Assembly: GCF_000287675.1 (NCBI RefSeq)
Contig: NZ_ALJL01000025.1
Span: 1 to 64,000 of the forward strand
Reading direction: 5' to 3'
From: Lachnoanaerobaculum sp. ICM7
GTDB taxonomy: Bacteria; Bacillota; Clostridia; Lachnospirales; Lachnospiraceae
Length of the DNA: 64,000 bases
Part shown: positions 1-9,823 of the stretch, one piece after another
Numbering within the stretch: position 1 is the stretch's first letter
Layout of the letters: each line of letters opens with the position of its first letter
Made by a program: the position numbers and the translations under genes
The notes under the pieces: generated by a model
Seen by the model: only the letters and a program-made list of their open reading frames with translations
Database searches by the model: none
What the model was told of the DNA's origin: nothing

Positions 1-1
1 C

Positions 2-994
2 AACAGAAAAGAAGTTGCAAAGGCAAGAGTAGATCTTGGTGGTACTATAGAAGAAGCAAAGATCCTCACAGGAGACCCATACCTTAAGGTAGCAGAAGTT
101 GCTGAAATAAATGAGGCTATAGCACATGCACTTGAGACACTTAGACAGGCAAGAGATCTTGTATCTCCTGACGGAACTACATATCTCAGACAGGCAAACT
201 ATGCAGAGCTTCAGCAGGCAATAGATGCACTTAGAAGACTTATTGACAAGTATTCAAAGATAGCAGCCGACAGAGCCGGAGACAGAAACAGAAGAACCGG
301 CGGTGCCAGCGGTGGCGGTAACTCTTCAAGTGGTAGAGGAAGTAGACTTTTGACACCGGGAGAGAAGTCACAACAAAATACAGCTATCAATGAAAACAGT
401 AATGTAAGAGCATTCGTACTTGGTGTAGACGGTGCTTGGGAGACAAACCCTGTAACAGGCGGATGGTCATTCGTACTTAATGGTGGAACACCTATCAATG
501 ATATGTGGGGTATGATTACATTCAACGACAATACAGGTAAGAAGGTATCACGTTGGTATTACTTTGACGGACGCTCAACAATGGCAACAGGTTGGGTATA
601 TGACTCAAAGAACGGTAACTGGTACTATATGAATACAACACCGGGTCCTGAGCTTGGCCAGATGGTAACAGGTTGGGTAAAGGATGAAAAGACAAATAAG
701 TGGTATTATATGAATGATAATACAGGTATCCTAGAGACAGGATGGCATTTGGATAAGCAGGATGGAAGATGGTATTACCTAAACCAGAATGGTGAAATGC
801 TTGTCGGATGGCAAAATATTGGTGGAAAGTGGTATTACTTCAATGCCAATGCTCCACAAAATACTTATGTATGGGATGCTAATGCTTTCAAGTGGAACTA
901 TTTGAATAATAGTACAAGACCATTTGGATCTATGTATGCAGGAGAAAAGACTCCTGACGGATATAGTGTAGATGCAAACGGTGCTTGGAATTAA
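2..994 (+). CDS. Surface protein with C-terminal cell-wall-binding repeats (5' end outside window)
   Basis: The reading frame is open from base 2, so this is the C-terminal 330 residues of a larger protein. The first ~90 residues are Ala/Leu/Glu-rich and helical, like a FIVAR-type module. A Gly/Ser/Arg-rich linker follows, with genes for the run around bases 295-345. The rest is about six choline/glucan-binding-type repeats (RWYYFDG, NWYYMN, KWYYMND, RWYYLNQNG, KWYYFNA, KWNYLNN), ending in a DGYSVDANGAWN-type tail. In this family such repeats hold secreted proteins on the cell wall by binding teichoic acid choline or glucans. The next gene has the same linker, repeats and tail, so the two are tandem paralogues. 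The N-terminal function cannot be judged. Confidence 0.85.
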   Translation, partial: NRKEVAKARVDLGGTIEEAKILTGDPYLKVAEVAEINEAIAHALETLRQARDLVSPDGTTYLRQANYAELQQAIDALRRLIDKYSKIAADRAGDRNRRTGGASGGGNSSSGRGSRLLTPGEKSQQNTAINENSNVRAFVLGVDGAWETNPVTGGWSFVLNGGTPINDMWGMITFNDNTGKKVSRWYYFDGRSTMATGWVYDSKNGNWYYMNTTPGPELGQMVTGWVKDEKTNKWYYMNDNTGILETGWHLDKQDGRWYYLNQNGEMLVGWQNIGGKWYYFNANAPQNTYVWDANAFKWNYLNNSTRPFGSMYAGEKTPDGYSVDANGAWN

Positions 995-1011
995 GTGACA
1001 TAGGAGAGAGA

Positions 1012-4000
1012 ATGAAAAGAAAGACAATAAAAGCAAAATTGGCTGCCGTATTGTCTGCCGGCATGTTATTTACCATGCTGGCACCGGCAAAGCCGGCATA
1101 TGCTGCAGATGTAACTATAACATTTGATTTTGATACGAATACACCTTCATTGGATCCTGGTATTGCTCCACATCAAATTACACATCAAATTACAGTGAGT
1201 GGTCCGTTGGGTGCCCCTATAAATACTAATTCAGCAGGTCTTCAGACAGATGCAAATGGTGTTTTACTTCCATGGGGGAATGGAACTACTTATCCAACAC
1301 AACCAGATGGCACAGGATATACAGGAAAAGTTGGTGGAAAAATATGGGGCAAAGATTTAACGGGAGTAGTAGATGGACTGGATTTGATTGGATATAAGAT
1401 AAGTGAATTCAGAAAAGCACCAGGTGCTGGTGACTTTCCTAGAAGTAAGTTAGATAGTGGAAGATATCAAGCTACAACTTATTATGCGACTCTTGTACCT
1501 GACGAGAATGTTACATCAGCAATGAAATTAGATATAAAACATTTACCGGATACAACTGATCCTGATACAACATATTTTCCTGTACCGGCTGGTACTCCTA
1601 AAGAGCATAAAGTAATGTATGAGGTTTTTACAACACCTTATACAATACCGGGATATGATATACAAAGCTTAAAGGTATCAGGTCCGGGTGTTGGAAGTGT
1701 GGCTAAACAGGTTGAAAAAACACTATCCGGTACAGAATTAAACATAGGTTCACCTTATACACTAAAATTTCTGACCACAAATAAAGATGTTAATATCGAG
1801 TATAGGTATAAAGTTAATAATGATAAATTTTCGTTAAAGGTTGTTGATAAAATATGGGATTATACAGGTAGTATAACCAATCCTGTTCGTGGTACTGTAA
1901 AGTCTCAGAATCAAAGGGCTATTCCTACGGTTTCAAACCAGAAGGTACTTACATCTGTTGACGCTGCTGACATAAAAGCAAATAGTAAATATGTTAATAT
2001 AGCATCTTCTGCTTCAAGTACTCCAAGCAGATATATACTTGATCCTGTAAATCCTGTGACCATTACATATGATTGGGGAGTTCCAAATGCTACAACAGGA
2101 AGGTTTACGCTGGATAAAACCGGTGATGATTTTAATCTTACTAATCCGGATCCAAACAAGAAACCTCTTGATACAATAATACCGGCAAAAGATGCAGCCA
2201 ATTATCAAAGTATAAAGGTTGGTAATGCTGCCAGTGGATATAAAATTACCGGACAGCTTCCAAACCAAGGGGTAACCGTAACATATAATTACTATGAAAA
2301 TCCGGCTTATTATAAAGTTATAAATGTACAATATTCTGATAATGAGGGAAAGAATATATTTGATAAAGTGAAGGAAGCAAATCCTAATGCATTTACAGAT
2401 ATATCAACAGTCGTTCCTCCTGCTGAGCCGGCCATTGGTGTAATGTATACAGATGGTAATAATGTATATATGAGAGTAGCTGTTTCAAATAAGGATTATG
2501 ATATTCCTGTTCCGGTATTAGACAATTATATCAGTACAGGAACAGATGTGAATAAATTACCAACCATAAAAACTGATAATATTGCAGACTTTAGAAGCTC
2601 ATATTCATATAAATATTTAAATACTAATCCCGCACATTATAATCAAACAGAACCTAATGCAAATGAAGCCGGATGGTCAGATACTAATCCTAAATACACT
2701 ATAAGTATTGACAAAGATGGAGATAATACACCGGACTCACCTGATAAAGATGCAAATTTAGTTATAACATACACAATTGATCCAACAAAGGTGGCAAATG
2801 TGGTAGCTTCAAGTGTAGGAACAGGAAAACTTTTAGTTGATAAAGGTCTTGCAACAGAACATGAATATGGAACCGGTAATAAAGATATAAAGCAGTTAAC
2901 AAGGAAAAACAGTTCAGTTCCAAACCACTATTCATTGGAAATTCAAGAGTCAGATTTGCCGACTCCTGAACCCGCAGTTGGATACAGATTTGCAGGATGG
3001 AAATATAACAGTGTTGATATCACATCATTCCCTGCTACTATAAATGTGCCAAACTCAACTAACAGTGCATCTATTATTGCAACATTTGAAAAGAATGTAA
3101 ACCAGTGGAATGTTTATACACTTAAAGAAGGTAACAATCATGTTCAAATAGTTAATGGAGATGAATCTACAGCTACAACAGAGAATGTCAATGCCGGAGG
3201 TTCATTATTGACATACATCCCATTTAGTGCATTAGATAACTTTACTCAAGGTACAGCTATTATTGTAGATCCGGGATATACAGCTACATGGTATTATAGA
3301 TACTATGACAATGTAGAGAGAAAGTATAAGTATGATGAGTTGAGTCCAACAACAGATATAAGAAATATGAATGGTGAAACATTTGTAGTATTTGCTTATA
3401 ACACTCCATTTGCAACACCATATACACCTATAGCTACAGGTGAGATTGATAATAATGGAAAGCCTATAATTACTGTAGATACTCAATTACCTTCTACAAT
3501 GGATTCCAGATTGAACTATGTAGTTACAGATGCAGGCGGAAATGTAGTTGCAGTTTTATCCGGTGCTGAAATAATGACAAATGGTGGAAATATTACAGGT
3601 GATTTCCTTACACCTGGAAATACATATAATGTTGCCACAGCACTTTCTACAACACCGATAACAGTGGGAGATCCTATTCCTACAGGAGTAACCGGTGTAA
3701 GTACGAATAGTACAACTCAAATTCCTGTAGCGCCTACACCAATGGTTACAGAGGATTACTCAAATCCAGGTAAAGCAAGCATCACAATAACACCTACAGC
3801 ACCTAATACAGAGTATGCATTAGTGGATAACAATGGAAATACTGTTTATCCTTTTACAACTCCGACAAATGATTCACGTGGAGTTGGAACAGTAACATTT
3901 GGGAACTTAGATCCGGGAACAACATATCATATTGTACCAAGACCGTTAGGAAGTACTGATACACCGGCACAAAGACAGGCAGCAGGTGCAGATTTACCTG

Positions 4001-5910
4001 TAGCTACAAATAACTTTGGTTTAAGTGTAAATACATTTGATATAACTGTAGTTGGAAGTAACAGTCTATTGCCTGTTATGTATAAATTAGGAAATGCAGA
4101 TGTAACGCTTGCTCCAACAGATAATATTAATGATATGTTAAGGGGAGTCACACCTGGAACACATGTAGAGATAGTCGCATATCCACTTGATAATAATTCA
4201 AACACATTTAGAGAGTGGAAGGTTGTAAATGGAGATTTCTCCGGAACAACTAATGCCAGAATATCTTTCACAATGCCGAATAAGCCTGTAAAAATTCAGG
4301 CAATGTATGATGTAGCAGGCTTATACTGGGATGATAATATATACAATGATAATATAGGCTCAGGAAAACATATTGGAGTGATAAATCCTGTTATTTTAGA
4401 TACCGGTAGATTTAGAGTCGTTATTGATAAGGATAGTGTATCTAACCCATTTAAGACACTTGTGGAAGATACCCTTACAGATCACTATCATCCAATATTT
4501 GCTATGACAGCAAAGGTTCAGAAGTTAAATACCTTAACTAATGTTTGGGAAGATTATCCAGGTAATATTGATCTTGATACAACTGTTGAAACAGGAGCAC
4601 TACTGTCAACCAGAGATTACATGTTACATGAGGTTGCAACAGGTTCAAATGCTGTTACAGCATTAAATGGGGATTATGAGAATCCTTCAGCAACATATCC
4701 GGGACAGTTTAATGTAACTTTGAAGTCAGGTAATACCTACATATTTGGATATACAACACCAGCTATATATAAAGTTAAGGTAAGAGATAATAGAGATAAT
4801 GATCTTATAACAACCCTTACTCTTAGGTCTACAGAGACAGTTCAAGATAAGGCAAATTTATACTCACATAAGATAAGCAGGGATTATATCGATAACAATG
4901 GTATAACATGGCATTATGAAGGTTTGAGTACGGACAAAAATACATATCAGGAATATGATCCTACACTAAGAGTTACTTCAGATGAAACAGTTTATGTGTT
5001 CTATTCAAATGACAAAATTGAAAGACTAAAAGCTGAAAGGGACTTAAAGTCTGCAGTGACTACAGCAAGAAATAATTTGAATAATTATGATGCACCTTCA
5101 CAGGCATTGTTATTAGCACAGTTGGCTGATGCTCAGGCAGTAATTGATAGGATAAATAGAAAGTCATCGACATCTGAATTAGAGGCTGCACTTGATGCAT
5201 TAAATAATCTTATTGCTACACTACAGCCAAGAAGATCCTCCGGTGGCGGCTCTTCAAGCGGCGGTGGCCGTGGCTCTTCAGGCGGCGGTAGCGGTCGTGG
5301 AAGCTCAGGTGGTGGCGCAGCATCTTCAAATACAGGAAGAGGCAGAGCGAACACATTGTCAGGATCAACACCTATTGCAGTAGGAGTAGGCGGAAACTGG
5401 GAACTTATTAACCCTGAAGAAGCAGCTAAGAATCTTGATAATTCAAAGTGGATCTTTAAGCTTACAACAGGTGAGAGAGTAACAGGATGGCAATTACTCA
5501 GTTATACTTTTGAGGGTAGAACAAAGGTTGAATGGTATCACTTTGAACAGGACGGTATCATGGATAGCGGATGGTTCTTAGACAGAGATACAAACAAGTG
5601 GTATTATCTTTCAATGAATCATGACGGTTTCTTTGGTGAGATGATTAAGGGATGGCACCATGATCCTGATGATACAAGATGGTATTTCCTTGACAGAAAT
5701 GACGGTCATATGCATGTATCATGGGATAAGATCGATGGAAACTGGTATTTCTTCAATCCTAATCCACCGGCTCAGACATGGTTCTTTGACAATACTACAG
5801 GTCGTTGGAACTATGGAGACAATAAGGATATAAGACCGCTCGGTTCTATGTATGTTAACGAAGAGACTCCTGACGGATTTCATGTAAATGCCGACGGAGC
5901 ATGGAGATAA
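1012..5910 (+). CDS. Giant secreted adhesin-like protein with cell-wall-binding repeats
   Basis: This protein has 1632 residues. I chose ATG 1012 over the in-frame TTG at 985 because GGAGAG lies just upstream and a clear signal peptide follows (MKRKTIKAKL, a hydrophobic core, then AYA/AD cleavage near residue 31). Residues ~35-1340 are Thr/Asn/Pro-rich beta-type extracellular sequence with no recognised enzyme motif. Segments such as YRFAGWKY...ATFEK and FREWKV...IQAMYD resemble the InlB/Listeria-Bacteroides repeat. A helical FIVAR-like stretch (~1345-1410) precedes a Gly/Ser-rich linker and about five W-Y repeats (EWYHFEQDG, KWYYLSMN, RWYFLDRN, NWYFFNPN, RWNYGD). The role is probably adhesion or surface structure (inference). 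It lies 17 bases after its paralogue, so the two are probably co-transcribed. Confidence 0.88.
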   Translation: MKRKTIKAKLAAVLSAGMLFTMLAPAKPAYAADVTITFDFDTNTPSLDPGIAPHQITHQITVSGPLGAPINTNSAGLQTDANGVLLPWGNGTTYPTQPDGTGYTGKVGGKIWGKDLTGVVDGLDLIGYKISEFRKAPGAGDFPRSKLDSGRYQATTYYATLVPDENVTSAMKLDIKHLPDTTDPDTTYFPVPAGTPKEHKVMYEVFTTPYTIPGYDIQSLKVSGPGVGSVAKQVEKTLSGTELNIGSPYTLKFLTTNKDVNIEYRYKVNNDKFSLKVVDKIWDYTGSITNPVRGTVKSQNQRAIPTVSNQKVLTSVDAADIKANSKYVNIASSASSTPSRYILDPVNPVTITYDWGVPNATTGRFTLDKTGDDFNLTNPDPNKKPLDTIIPAKDAANYQSIKVGNAASGYKITGQLPNQGVTVTYNYYENPAYYKVINVQYSDNEGKNIFDKVKEANPNAFTDISTVVPPAEPAIGVMYTDGNNVYMRVAVSNKDYDIPVPVLDNYISTGTDVNKLPTIKTDNIADFRSSYSYKYLNTNPAHYNQTEPNANEAGWSDTNPKYTISIDKDGDNTPDSPDKDANLVITYTIDPTKVANVVASSVGTGKLLVDKGLATEHEYGTGNKDIKQLTRKNSSVPNHYSLEIQESDLPTPEPAVGYRFAGWKYNSVDITSFPATINVPNSTNSASIIATFEKNVNQWNVYTLKEGNNHVQIVNGDESTATTENVNAGGSLLTYIPFSALDNFTQGTAIIVDPGYTATWYYRYYDNVERKYKYDELSPTTDIRNMNGETFVVFAYNTPFATPYTPIATGEIDNNGKPIITVDTQLPSTMDSRLNYVVTDAGGNVVAVLSGAEIMTNGGNITGDFLTPGNTYNVATALSTTPITVGDPIPTGVTGVSTNSTTQIPVAPTPMVTEDYSNPGKASITITPTAPNTEYALVDNNGNTVYPFTTPTNDSRGVGTVTFGNLDPGTTYHIVPRPLGSTDTPAQRQAAGADLPVATNNFGLSVNTFDITVVGSNSLLPVMYKLGNADVTLAPTDNINDMLRGVTPGTHVEIVAYPLDNNSNTFREWKVVNGDFSGTTNARISFTMPNKPVKIQAMYDVAGLYWDDNIYNDNIGSGKHIGVINPVILDTGRFRVVIDKDSVSNPFKTLVEDTLTDHYHPIFAMTAKVQKLNTLTNVWEDYPGNIDLDTTVETGALLSTRDYMLHEVATGSNAVTALNGDYENPSATYPGQFNVTLKSGNTYIFGYTTPAIYKVKVRDNRDNDLITTLTLRSTETVQDKANLYSHKISRDYIDNNGITWHYEGLSTDKNTYQEYDPTLRVTSDETVYVFYSNDKIERLKAERDLKSAVTTARNNLNNYDAPSQALLLAQLADAQAVIDRINRKSSTSELEAALDALNNLIATLQPRRSSGGGSSSGGGRGSSGGGSGRGSSGGGAASSNTGRGRANTLSGSTPIAVGVGGNWELINPEEAAKNLDNSKWIFKLTTGERVTGWQLLSYTFEGRTKVEWYHFEQDGIMDSGWFLDRDTNKWYYLSMNHDGFFGEMIKGWHHDPDDTRWYFLDRNDGHMHVSWDKIDGNWYFFNPNPPAQTWFFDNTTGRWNYGDNKDIRPLGSMYVNEETPDGFHVNADGAWR

Positions 5911-5914
5911 TATT

Positions 5915-5972
5915 GTCTGATCTGTTTTCAGACGAAATGGTGAACGCCTCGATTCGTTCGGGGCGTATCACC
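5915..5972 (+). terminator. Two adjacent hairpins after the surface-protein gene
   Basis: A first stem GTCTGA/TCAGAC (5915-5933) is followed by a stronger stem GGTGA-ACGCC/GGCGTATCACC (5939-5972, one bulge). No T-run follows, so factor-independent termination is uncertain. These may protect the mRNA 3' end. Confidence 0.5.
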
Positions 5973-5994
5973 TAAAATAGGGTAATTATTCTAC

Positions 5995-6023
5995 TTGAGT
6001 TTTGCCTTATTTGAATGTATTCT
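5995..6023 (+). promoter_or_regulatory. Probable sigma-A promoter of the asparaginase gene
   Basis: TTGAGT (5995-6000) and TATTCT (6018-6023) are separated by 17 bases. The ATG at 6048 would follow a 5' UTR of about 18 bases that includes AAGGAG. Confidence 0.5.
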
Positions 6024-6047
6024 AATATATCGAATAAGGAGTACACC

Positions 6048-7058
6048 ATGAAGAAGATTTTAGTGATAGGAACAGGTGGAACAATTGCTTCAAAGCAAAT
6101 GGGTGAGGGATTGTCACCGGCACTCTCGGCACCTGAAATTTTGACATTTGTACCTGAAGTGGAAAAACTTTGTGAGATAGATGTATTGCAGGTTTGTAAT
6201 ATTGACTCTACAAATATTACACCGAGTATCTGGCAGGATATAGCGAGAGCTATTGAAAAAAATTATGATTCCTATGACGGTTTTGTAATTTTACACGGTA
6301 CGGATACTATGGCATATACTTCGGCGGCTCTCAGCTATATGATACAAAATTCCAGAAAGCCTATAGTTATTACAGGAGCTCAAAAGCCGATAAGTACAGA
6401 CGGTACAGATGCAAAATTAAATTTAAGAGACAGTATTCTCTATGCATGTGATGATTATTCTCAGAATGTTGTTCTGGTATTTGACGGTAATGTAATTGCC
6501 GGTACCAGAGCAAAGAAGATGATGGCAAAATCATTCAATGCGTTTCATAGTGTGAATTTCCCGGTACTTGCAAGAATCCAGGAAAAACACATAATACGAT
6601 ACATTCCATACATACCTATGAGAGAGAGGGTAAGATTCTTCCTTGACTTAAGTGATTCGGTATGTGTATTAAAAATGATTCCGGGTATGAAAGAGGGCAT
6701 GCTTGGATATTTATTTGATAACTATGATTGCATTATTATAGAGAGTTTCGGAGTTGGGGGTATACCCGACAATATGCTTGATAAATTCTATGAAGAGATG
6801 GAGAAGTGGCAGGAAATGGGCAAATTCATTGTCATGGCGACTCAGGTTGTAAATGAGGGCTCCAATATGGAGATTTATCAGGTAGGTCAAAAAATCAAAA
6901 AAGATTTCAGTCTAATAGAGGCATATGATATGACATTGGAGGCAACAATTACGAAATTGATGGTCCTGTTGAAAAGGTATACATCATATTCCGATCTTAG
7001 AAGAGCTTTCTATGAAGAAGTAAATTATGATATATTATGTGCCTTTGAAGGACTGTAA
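6048..7058 (+). CDS. ansA: Type I (cytoplasmic) L-asparaginase
   Basis: This 336-residue protein hydrolyses L-asparagine to aspartate and ammonia. The two family signatures are present: GTGGTIAS, with the nucleophilic Thr at residue 12, and HGTDTMAYT, with Thr85-Asp86. No signal peptide is seen, consistent with the cytoplasmic AnsA type, and the length is normal. The ATG at 6048 is preceded by AAGGAG at 8-base spacing; an in-frame upstream start at 6015 lies inside the promoter and is rejected. The gene has its own promoter, and the following CAP-domain gene starts 21 bases downstream. Confidence 0.92.
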   Translation: MKKILVIGTGGTIASKQMGEGLSPALSAPEILTFVPEVEKLCEIDVLQVCNIDSTNITPSIWQDIARAIEKNYDSYDGFVILHGTDTMAYTSAALSYMIQNSRKPIVITGAQKPISTDGTDAKLNLRDSILYACDDYSQNVVLVFDGNVIAGTRAKKMMAKSFNAFHSVNFPVLARIQEKHIIRYIPYIPMRERVRFFLDLSDSVCVLKMIPGMKEGMLGYLFDNYDCIIIESFGVGGIPDNMLDKFYEEMEKWQEMGKFIVMATQVVNEGSNMEIYQVGQKIKKDFSLIEAYDMTLEATITKLMVLLKRYTSYSDLRRAFYEEVNYDILCAFEGL

Positions 7059-7079
7059 AGTTTTATTTTGGAGATTGAA

Positions 7080-8483
7080 ATGGGTTTAAGCAAGAAAATC
7101 TTGGGATTAATTTTTGTTTGTTTTACAAGTTGTTTATTATCAATGATTGCTTTAGCATCACCTCCTGTTTTAGAGGGATGGAGGCAAAATGATATAGGGT
7201 GGTGGTATAGGCAGGTCGATGGCACATACCCGAGTGATTCTTGGAAAAACATAAATAAAAAGTGGTATTATTTTAATGATAACGGTTACATGGTGGAAGA
7301 TTCATGGGTGGAAAACTATTATCTGGGTTCGGACGGTGCTATGCTTGTAAATACAATAACGCCTGATGGTTACTATGTACTTGATAACGGAGAGAGAATA
7401 GAAGAGAGCTTACCGGCAAATCAGACCGGAATTACTGCCAATGTTCACAAGCCGAATGTTGATAAAAGAGAATTGGAAAGCTTGATTGGTCCGGGTGCGG
7501 AGTTAAGCGAGTATTATAAGAATGAAGTTTTGGGAAATAGTGTAGATTCTTTGGCCGATGAGGTTATCAAAGAGGTATCTACTGAAAATGACACTGTATC
7601 AGAGACATTGGATTCTTTGGCCGATGACGGTATCAAAGAGGTATCCGGTGAGAATAATGCAGTAGAAGCTGATACTTCAAATCTATTCAAAGAAACAAAA
7701 GTATTGGAAAACACAAATAATAATATCGGACCTGTGGCTGACAATACAGCTTCCGATTCAAATAATATCGGACCGACTGCCACCAAAGACAATGATACTA
7801 CAAATCAGGTGGTACCAGGTGCTAATGATGGCAACGTTACAAATCAGGTGGTGCCAAGTGATAATGACGGCAACGTTACAAATGTTCCTACAACTGTAAT
7901 TACAAACGATAATGTTGAAGGAGACACAAGAGCAAAGATCATTGCTGAACTTAGAGAATACGGACTGAGTGAAGCAGAAGCAAATTTATATTATTTGATA
8001 AATGAGTACAGAGAGAGTCTTGGACTTTCTAAGTTGTCATTCTCAAAATCTCTTACAAGTGTTGCAAGAGCCCATGTAAAAGATTCACATGATTACACAC
8101 CAAGGCTTCAGCTTGATGAAAGAGGAATCCAGGGCAATCTTCACAGCTGGTCTAATAACGGAAATTGGAGCGGTGGAGCATACACACCCGATCATGAACA
8201 TGCACAAATCATGTGGGATAAGCCAAGCGAGTTGACGGACTATGCGGGAGCAGGATATGAAATATCCGTATACCACAGTATCGGAATAGATCCTAAGTTG
8301 GCTCTTGATTTATGGAAGAGTTCTTCAGGTCATAATGAAGTAATAATAGGTGATAATGACTGGTCATTTATAACAACTATGGGAGTGGCTATGGATAAAA
8401 ATTATTCTCATGTCTGGTTTGGAGGAGATGAAGATCCGGCAGGTTATTATGACATTGAAGGATATGAAGTAATACATCCATAA
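7080..8483 (+). CDS. Secreted CAP (SCP-like) domain protein with cell-wall-binding repeats
   Basis: This protein has 467 residues. The start ATG 7080 has GGAG 6 bases upstream; a TTG at 7068 would disrupt the signal peptide. Order: signal peptide (to about ALAS, residue ~27), one or two W-Y binding repeats (GWWYRQVDG, KWYYFNDNG), then a low-complexity region of internal repeats (DSLAD-x-x-IKEVS twice, NNIGP twice, NQVVP-x-x-NDGNVTN twice). Last is a C-terminal CAP domain (~residues 300-467) with LYYLINEYRESLGL, the conserved His residues of ARAHVKDS and GHNEVI, and SFITTMGVAM. Bacterial CAP proteins are secreted or wall-associated, often next to sporulation or surface functions; their reaction is unclear. 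The binding repeats here are N-terminal, the reverse of the giant proteins nearby. Confidence 0.85.
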   Translation: MGLSKKILGLIFVCFTSCLLSMIALASPPVLEGWRQNDIGWWYRQVDGTYPSDSWKNINKKWYYFNDNGYMVEDSWVENYYLGSDGAMLVNTITPDGYYVLDNGERIEESLPANQTGITANVHKPNVDKRELESLIGPGAELSEYYKNEVLGNSVDSLADEVIKEVSTENDTVSETLDSLADDGIKEVSGENNAVEADTSNLFKETKVLENTNNNIGPVADNTASDSNNIGPTATKDNDTTNQVVPGANDGNVTNQVVPSDNDGNVTNVPTTVITNDNVEGDTRAKIIAELREYGLSEAEANLYYLINEYRESLGLSKLSFSKSLTSVARAHVKDSHDYTPRLQLDERGIQGNLHSWSNNGNWSGGAYTPDHEHAQIMWDKPSELTDYAGAGYEISVYHSIGIDPKLALDLWKSSSGHNEVIIGDNDWSFITTMGVAMDKNYSHVWFGGDEDPAGYYDIEGYEVIHP

Positions 8484-8498
8484 AAACAAAAAAACTTA

Positions 8499-8527
8499 TT
8501 GACAAACAAAAAGAAAACTGATAACAT
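8499..8527 (+). promoter_or_regulatory. Promoter of the infC-rpmI-rplT operon
   Basis: A consensus TTGACA (8499-8504) and TAACAT (8522-8527) are spaced by 17 bases. Transcription would begin near 8534, giving a leader of ~150 bases before infC. Confidence 0.75.
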
Positions 8528-8533
8528 AGACAC

Positions 8534-8681
8534 GTTGAAAGAAAGCAGGTTCGCCTCACCTTAGCACAGGAGTGACTTTGGTTCATATAAGCATTTTTTG
8601 ATTTTTGATTAAATGATTATTTGGGCGGATAGTTTTCTATCTGCCTTTTTATATTGGTAAAGAAAATGGAGGTATAAAGGT
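8534..8681 (+). promoter_or_regulatory. infC/L20-type autoregulatory leader RNA
   Basis: The untranslated leader holds a short AGG-TTCG-CCT hairpin followed by unpaired segments, and ends in an intrinsic terminator and the infC Shine-Dalgarno. In Firmicutes, infC-rpmI-rplT operons are commonly controlled by L20 binding to a leader of this kind, causing premature termination. The position, length and terminator match that model; the exact L20 site is inferred. Confidence 0.7.
8624..8650 (+). terminator. Attenuator terminator in the infC leader
   Basis: The stem GGCGGATAG/CTATCTGCC (one G-U pair) with a TTTT loop is followed by five T residues. It lies between promoter and start codon, so it acts as a conditional terminator. 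Confidence 0.8.
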
Positions 8682-9191
8682 ATTAGCGAACAATTGATTA
8701 ACGAACAGATTAAAGCTAAAGAAGTTCGTCTTATTTCATCAGAGGGTGAACAGTTAGGTGTAGTTTCAATAAATGAGGCAAGGGAAAAAGCAGAGGAAGC
8801 AGGCTTGGATTTGGTTCTTATTGCTCCAACAGCTAAACCCCCTGTTTGTAAAATTATTGATTATGGTAAATTCAGATATGAACTTGCCAGAAAAGATAAG
8901 GAAGCAAAGAAAAAACAAAAGACAATAGAAGTAAAAGAGGTTCGTTTATCTCCAAATATTGACACTAATGATCTTAATACTAAAGTCGGTTCAGCCAGAA
9001 AATTCTTGGAAAAAGGAAACAAAGTTAAGGTTACTCTAAGATTCAGAGGCAGAGAGATGGCAAGAATGTTCAAGTCGAAATATATTTTGGATGATTTTGC
9101 CGAAGCTCTTTCAGATGTGGCAACAATTGACAAACCTTCTAAGGCAGAAGGAAGAAGTTTGGTAATGTTTTTATCAGCAAAGAAGGCTTAA
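8682..9191 (+). CDS. infC: Translation initiation factor IF-3 (ATT start)
   Basis: IF-3, 169 residues, binds the 30S subunit and checks the initiation codon. The N-terminal domain ([17 protein letters not shown]), the linker with [12 protein letters not shown], and the C-terminal domain ([25 protein letters not shown]) are all present. The start is taken as ATT 8682, 9 bases after GGAGG (8668-8672). The next candidate, TTG 8694, is too far from the Shine-Dalgarno (21 bases) and would drop conserved N-terminal residues. AUU starts are established for infC and let IF-3 repress its own translation. First gene of the infC-rpmI-rplT operon. Confidence 0.95.
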   Translation: MSEQLINEQIKAKEVRLISSEGEQLGVVSINEAREKAEEAGLDLVLIAPTAKPPVCKIIDYGKFRYELARKDKEAKKKQKTIEVKEVRLSPNIDTNDLNTKVGSARKFLEKGNKVKVTLRFRGREMARMFKSKYILDDFAEALSDVATIDKPSKAEGRSLVMFLSAKKA

Positions 9192-9219
9192 AGATATTGT
9201 AATAAAAGGAGGATTCATT

Positions 9220-9417
9220 ATGCCAAAGCTAAAGACAAACAAAGCAGCAGCGAAGCGTTTTAAGAAAACAGGAACAGGTAAGCTTGTAAGAAACAAAGCT
9301 TATAAGTCACATATCTTAACTAAGAAGTCAACAAAGAGAAAAAGAAATCTTAGAAAAGATATCGTAACAGATGCTACAAACGCAAAAGTTATGAAGAAAA
9401 TTTTACCATATCTATAA
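9220..9417 (+). CDS. rpmI: 50S ribosomal protein L35
   Basis: This 65-residue, very basic protein matches L35 ([20 protein letters not shown], then KRKRNLRKD). AGGAGG precedes the ATG. It sits between infC and rplT in the standard order, 28 bases from each, and shares their transcript and L20 control. Confidence 0.97.
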   Translation: MPKLKTNKAAAKRFKKTGTGKLVRNKAYKSHILTKKSTKRKRNLRKDIVTDATNAKVMKKILPYL

Positions 9418-9444
9418 GTTGACGAAGGGTTAGGAGGTTTTTAA

Positions 9445-9801
9445 ATGGCAAGAGTTAAAGGTGCTTTAAATGCAAAGAAAAGACATAATAGAGTTTTAAA
9501 ACTTGCAAAGGGATATAGAGGAGCTCGTTCAAAGCAGTACAGAATTGCAAAGCAGTCTGTAATGAGAGCTTTAGCAAGTGCTTATGCAGGTAGAAAAGAG
9601 AGAAAGAGACAGTTCAGACAGCTCTGGATCGCAAGAATCAATGCAGCTGCAAGAATCAACGGTCTTTCATACTCAAAGCTTATGCACGGACTTAAGGTTG
9701 CAGGCGTTGATATGAACAGAAAGATGCTTGCTGAGTTGGCTGTAAATGATGCTGCAGGTTTTGCTAAGTTGGCAGAAGTTGCAAAATCTAAGCTTGCATA
9801 A
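9445..9801 (+). CDS. rplT: 50S ribosomal protein L20
   Basis: This 118-residue basic protein has the L20 signature ([46 protein letters not shown]). L20 is needed early in 50S assembly and in this operon normally feeds back on the leader RNA. A TTAGGAGG site precedes the ATG. Last protein gene of the operon. Confidence 0.97.
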   Translation: MARVKGALNAKKRHNRVLKLAKGYRGARSKQYRIAKQSVMRALASAYAGRKERKRQFRQLWIARINAAARINGLSYSKLMHGLKVAGVDMNRKMLAELAVNDAAGFAKLAEVAKSKLA

Positions 9802-9823
9802 TATTCAGTATTGTATTATACTT

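Noticed and set aside
5133-5354. Proline-rich minus-strand open frame
   Set aside because: It is the antisense shadow of the Gly/Ser-rich linker of the giant surface protein.
7514-7910. Possible CRISPR-like or regulatory repeats
   Set aside because: The short repeats are in frame inside the CAP-protein linker and are imperfect coding repeats.
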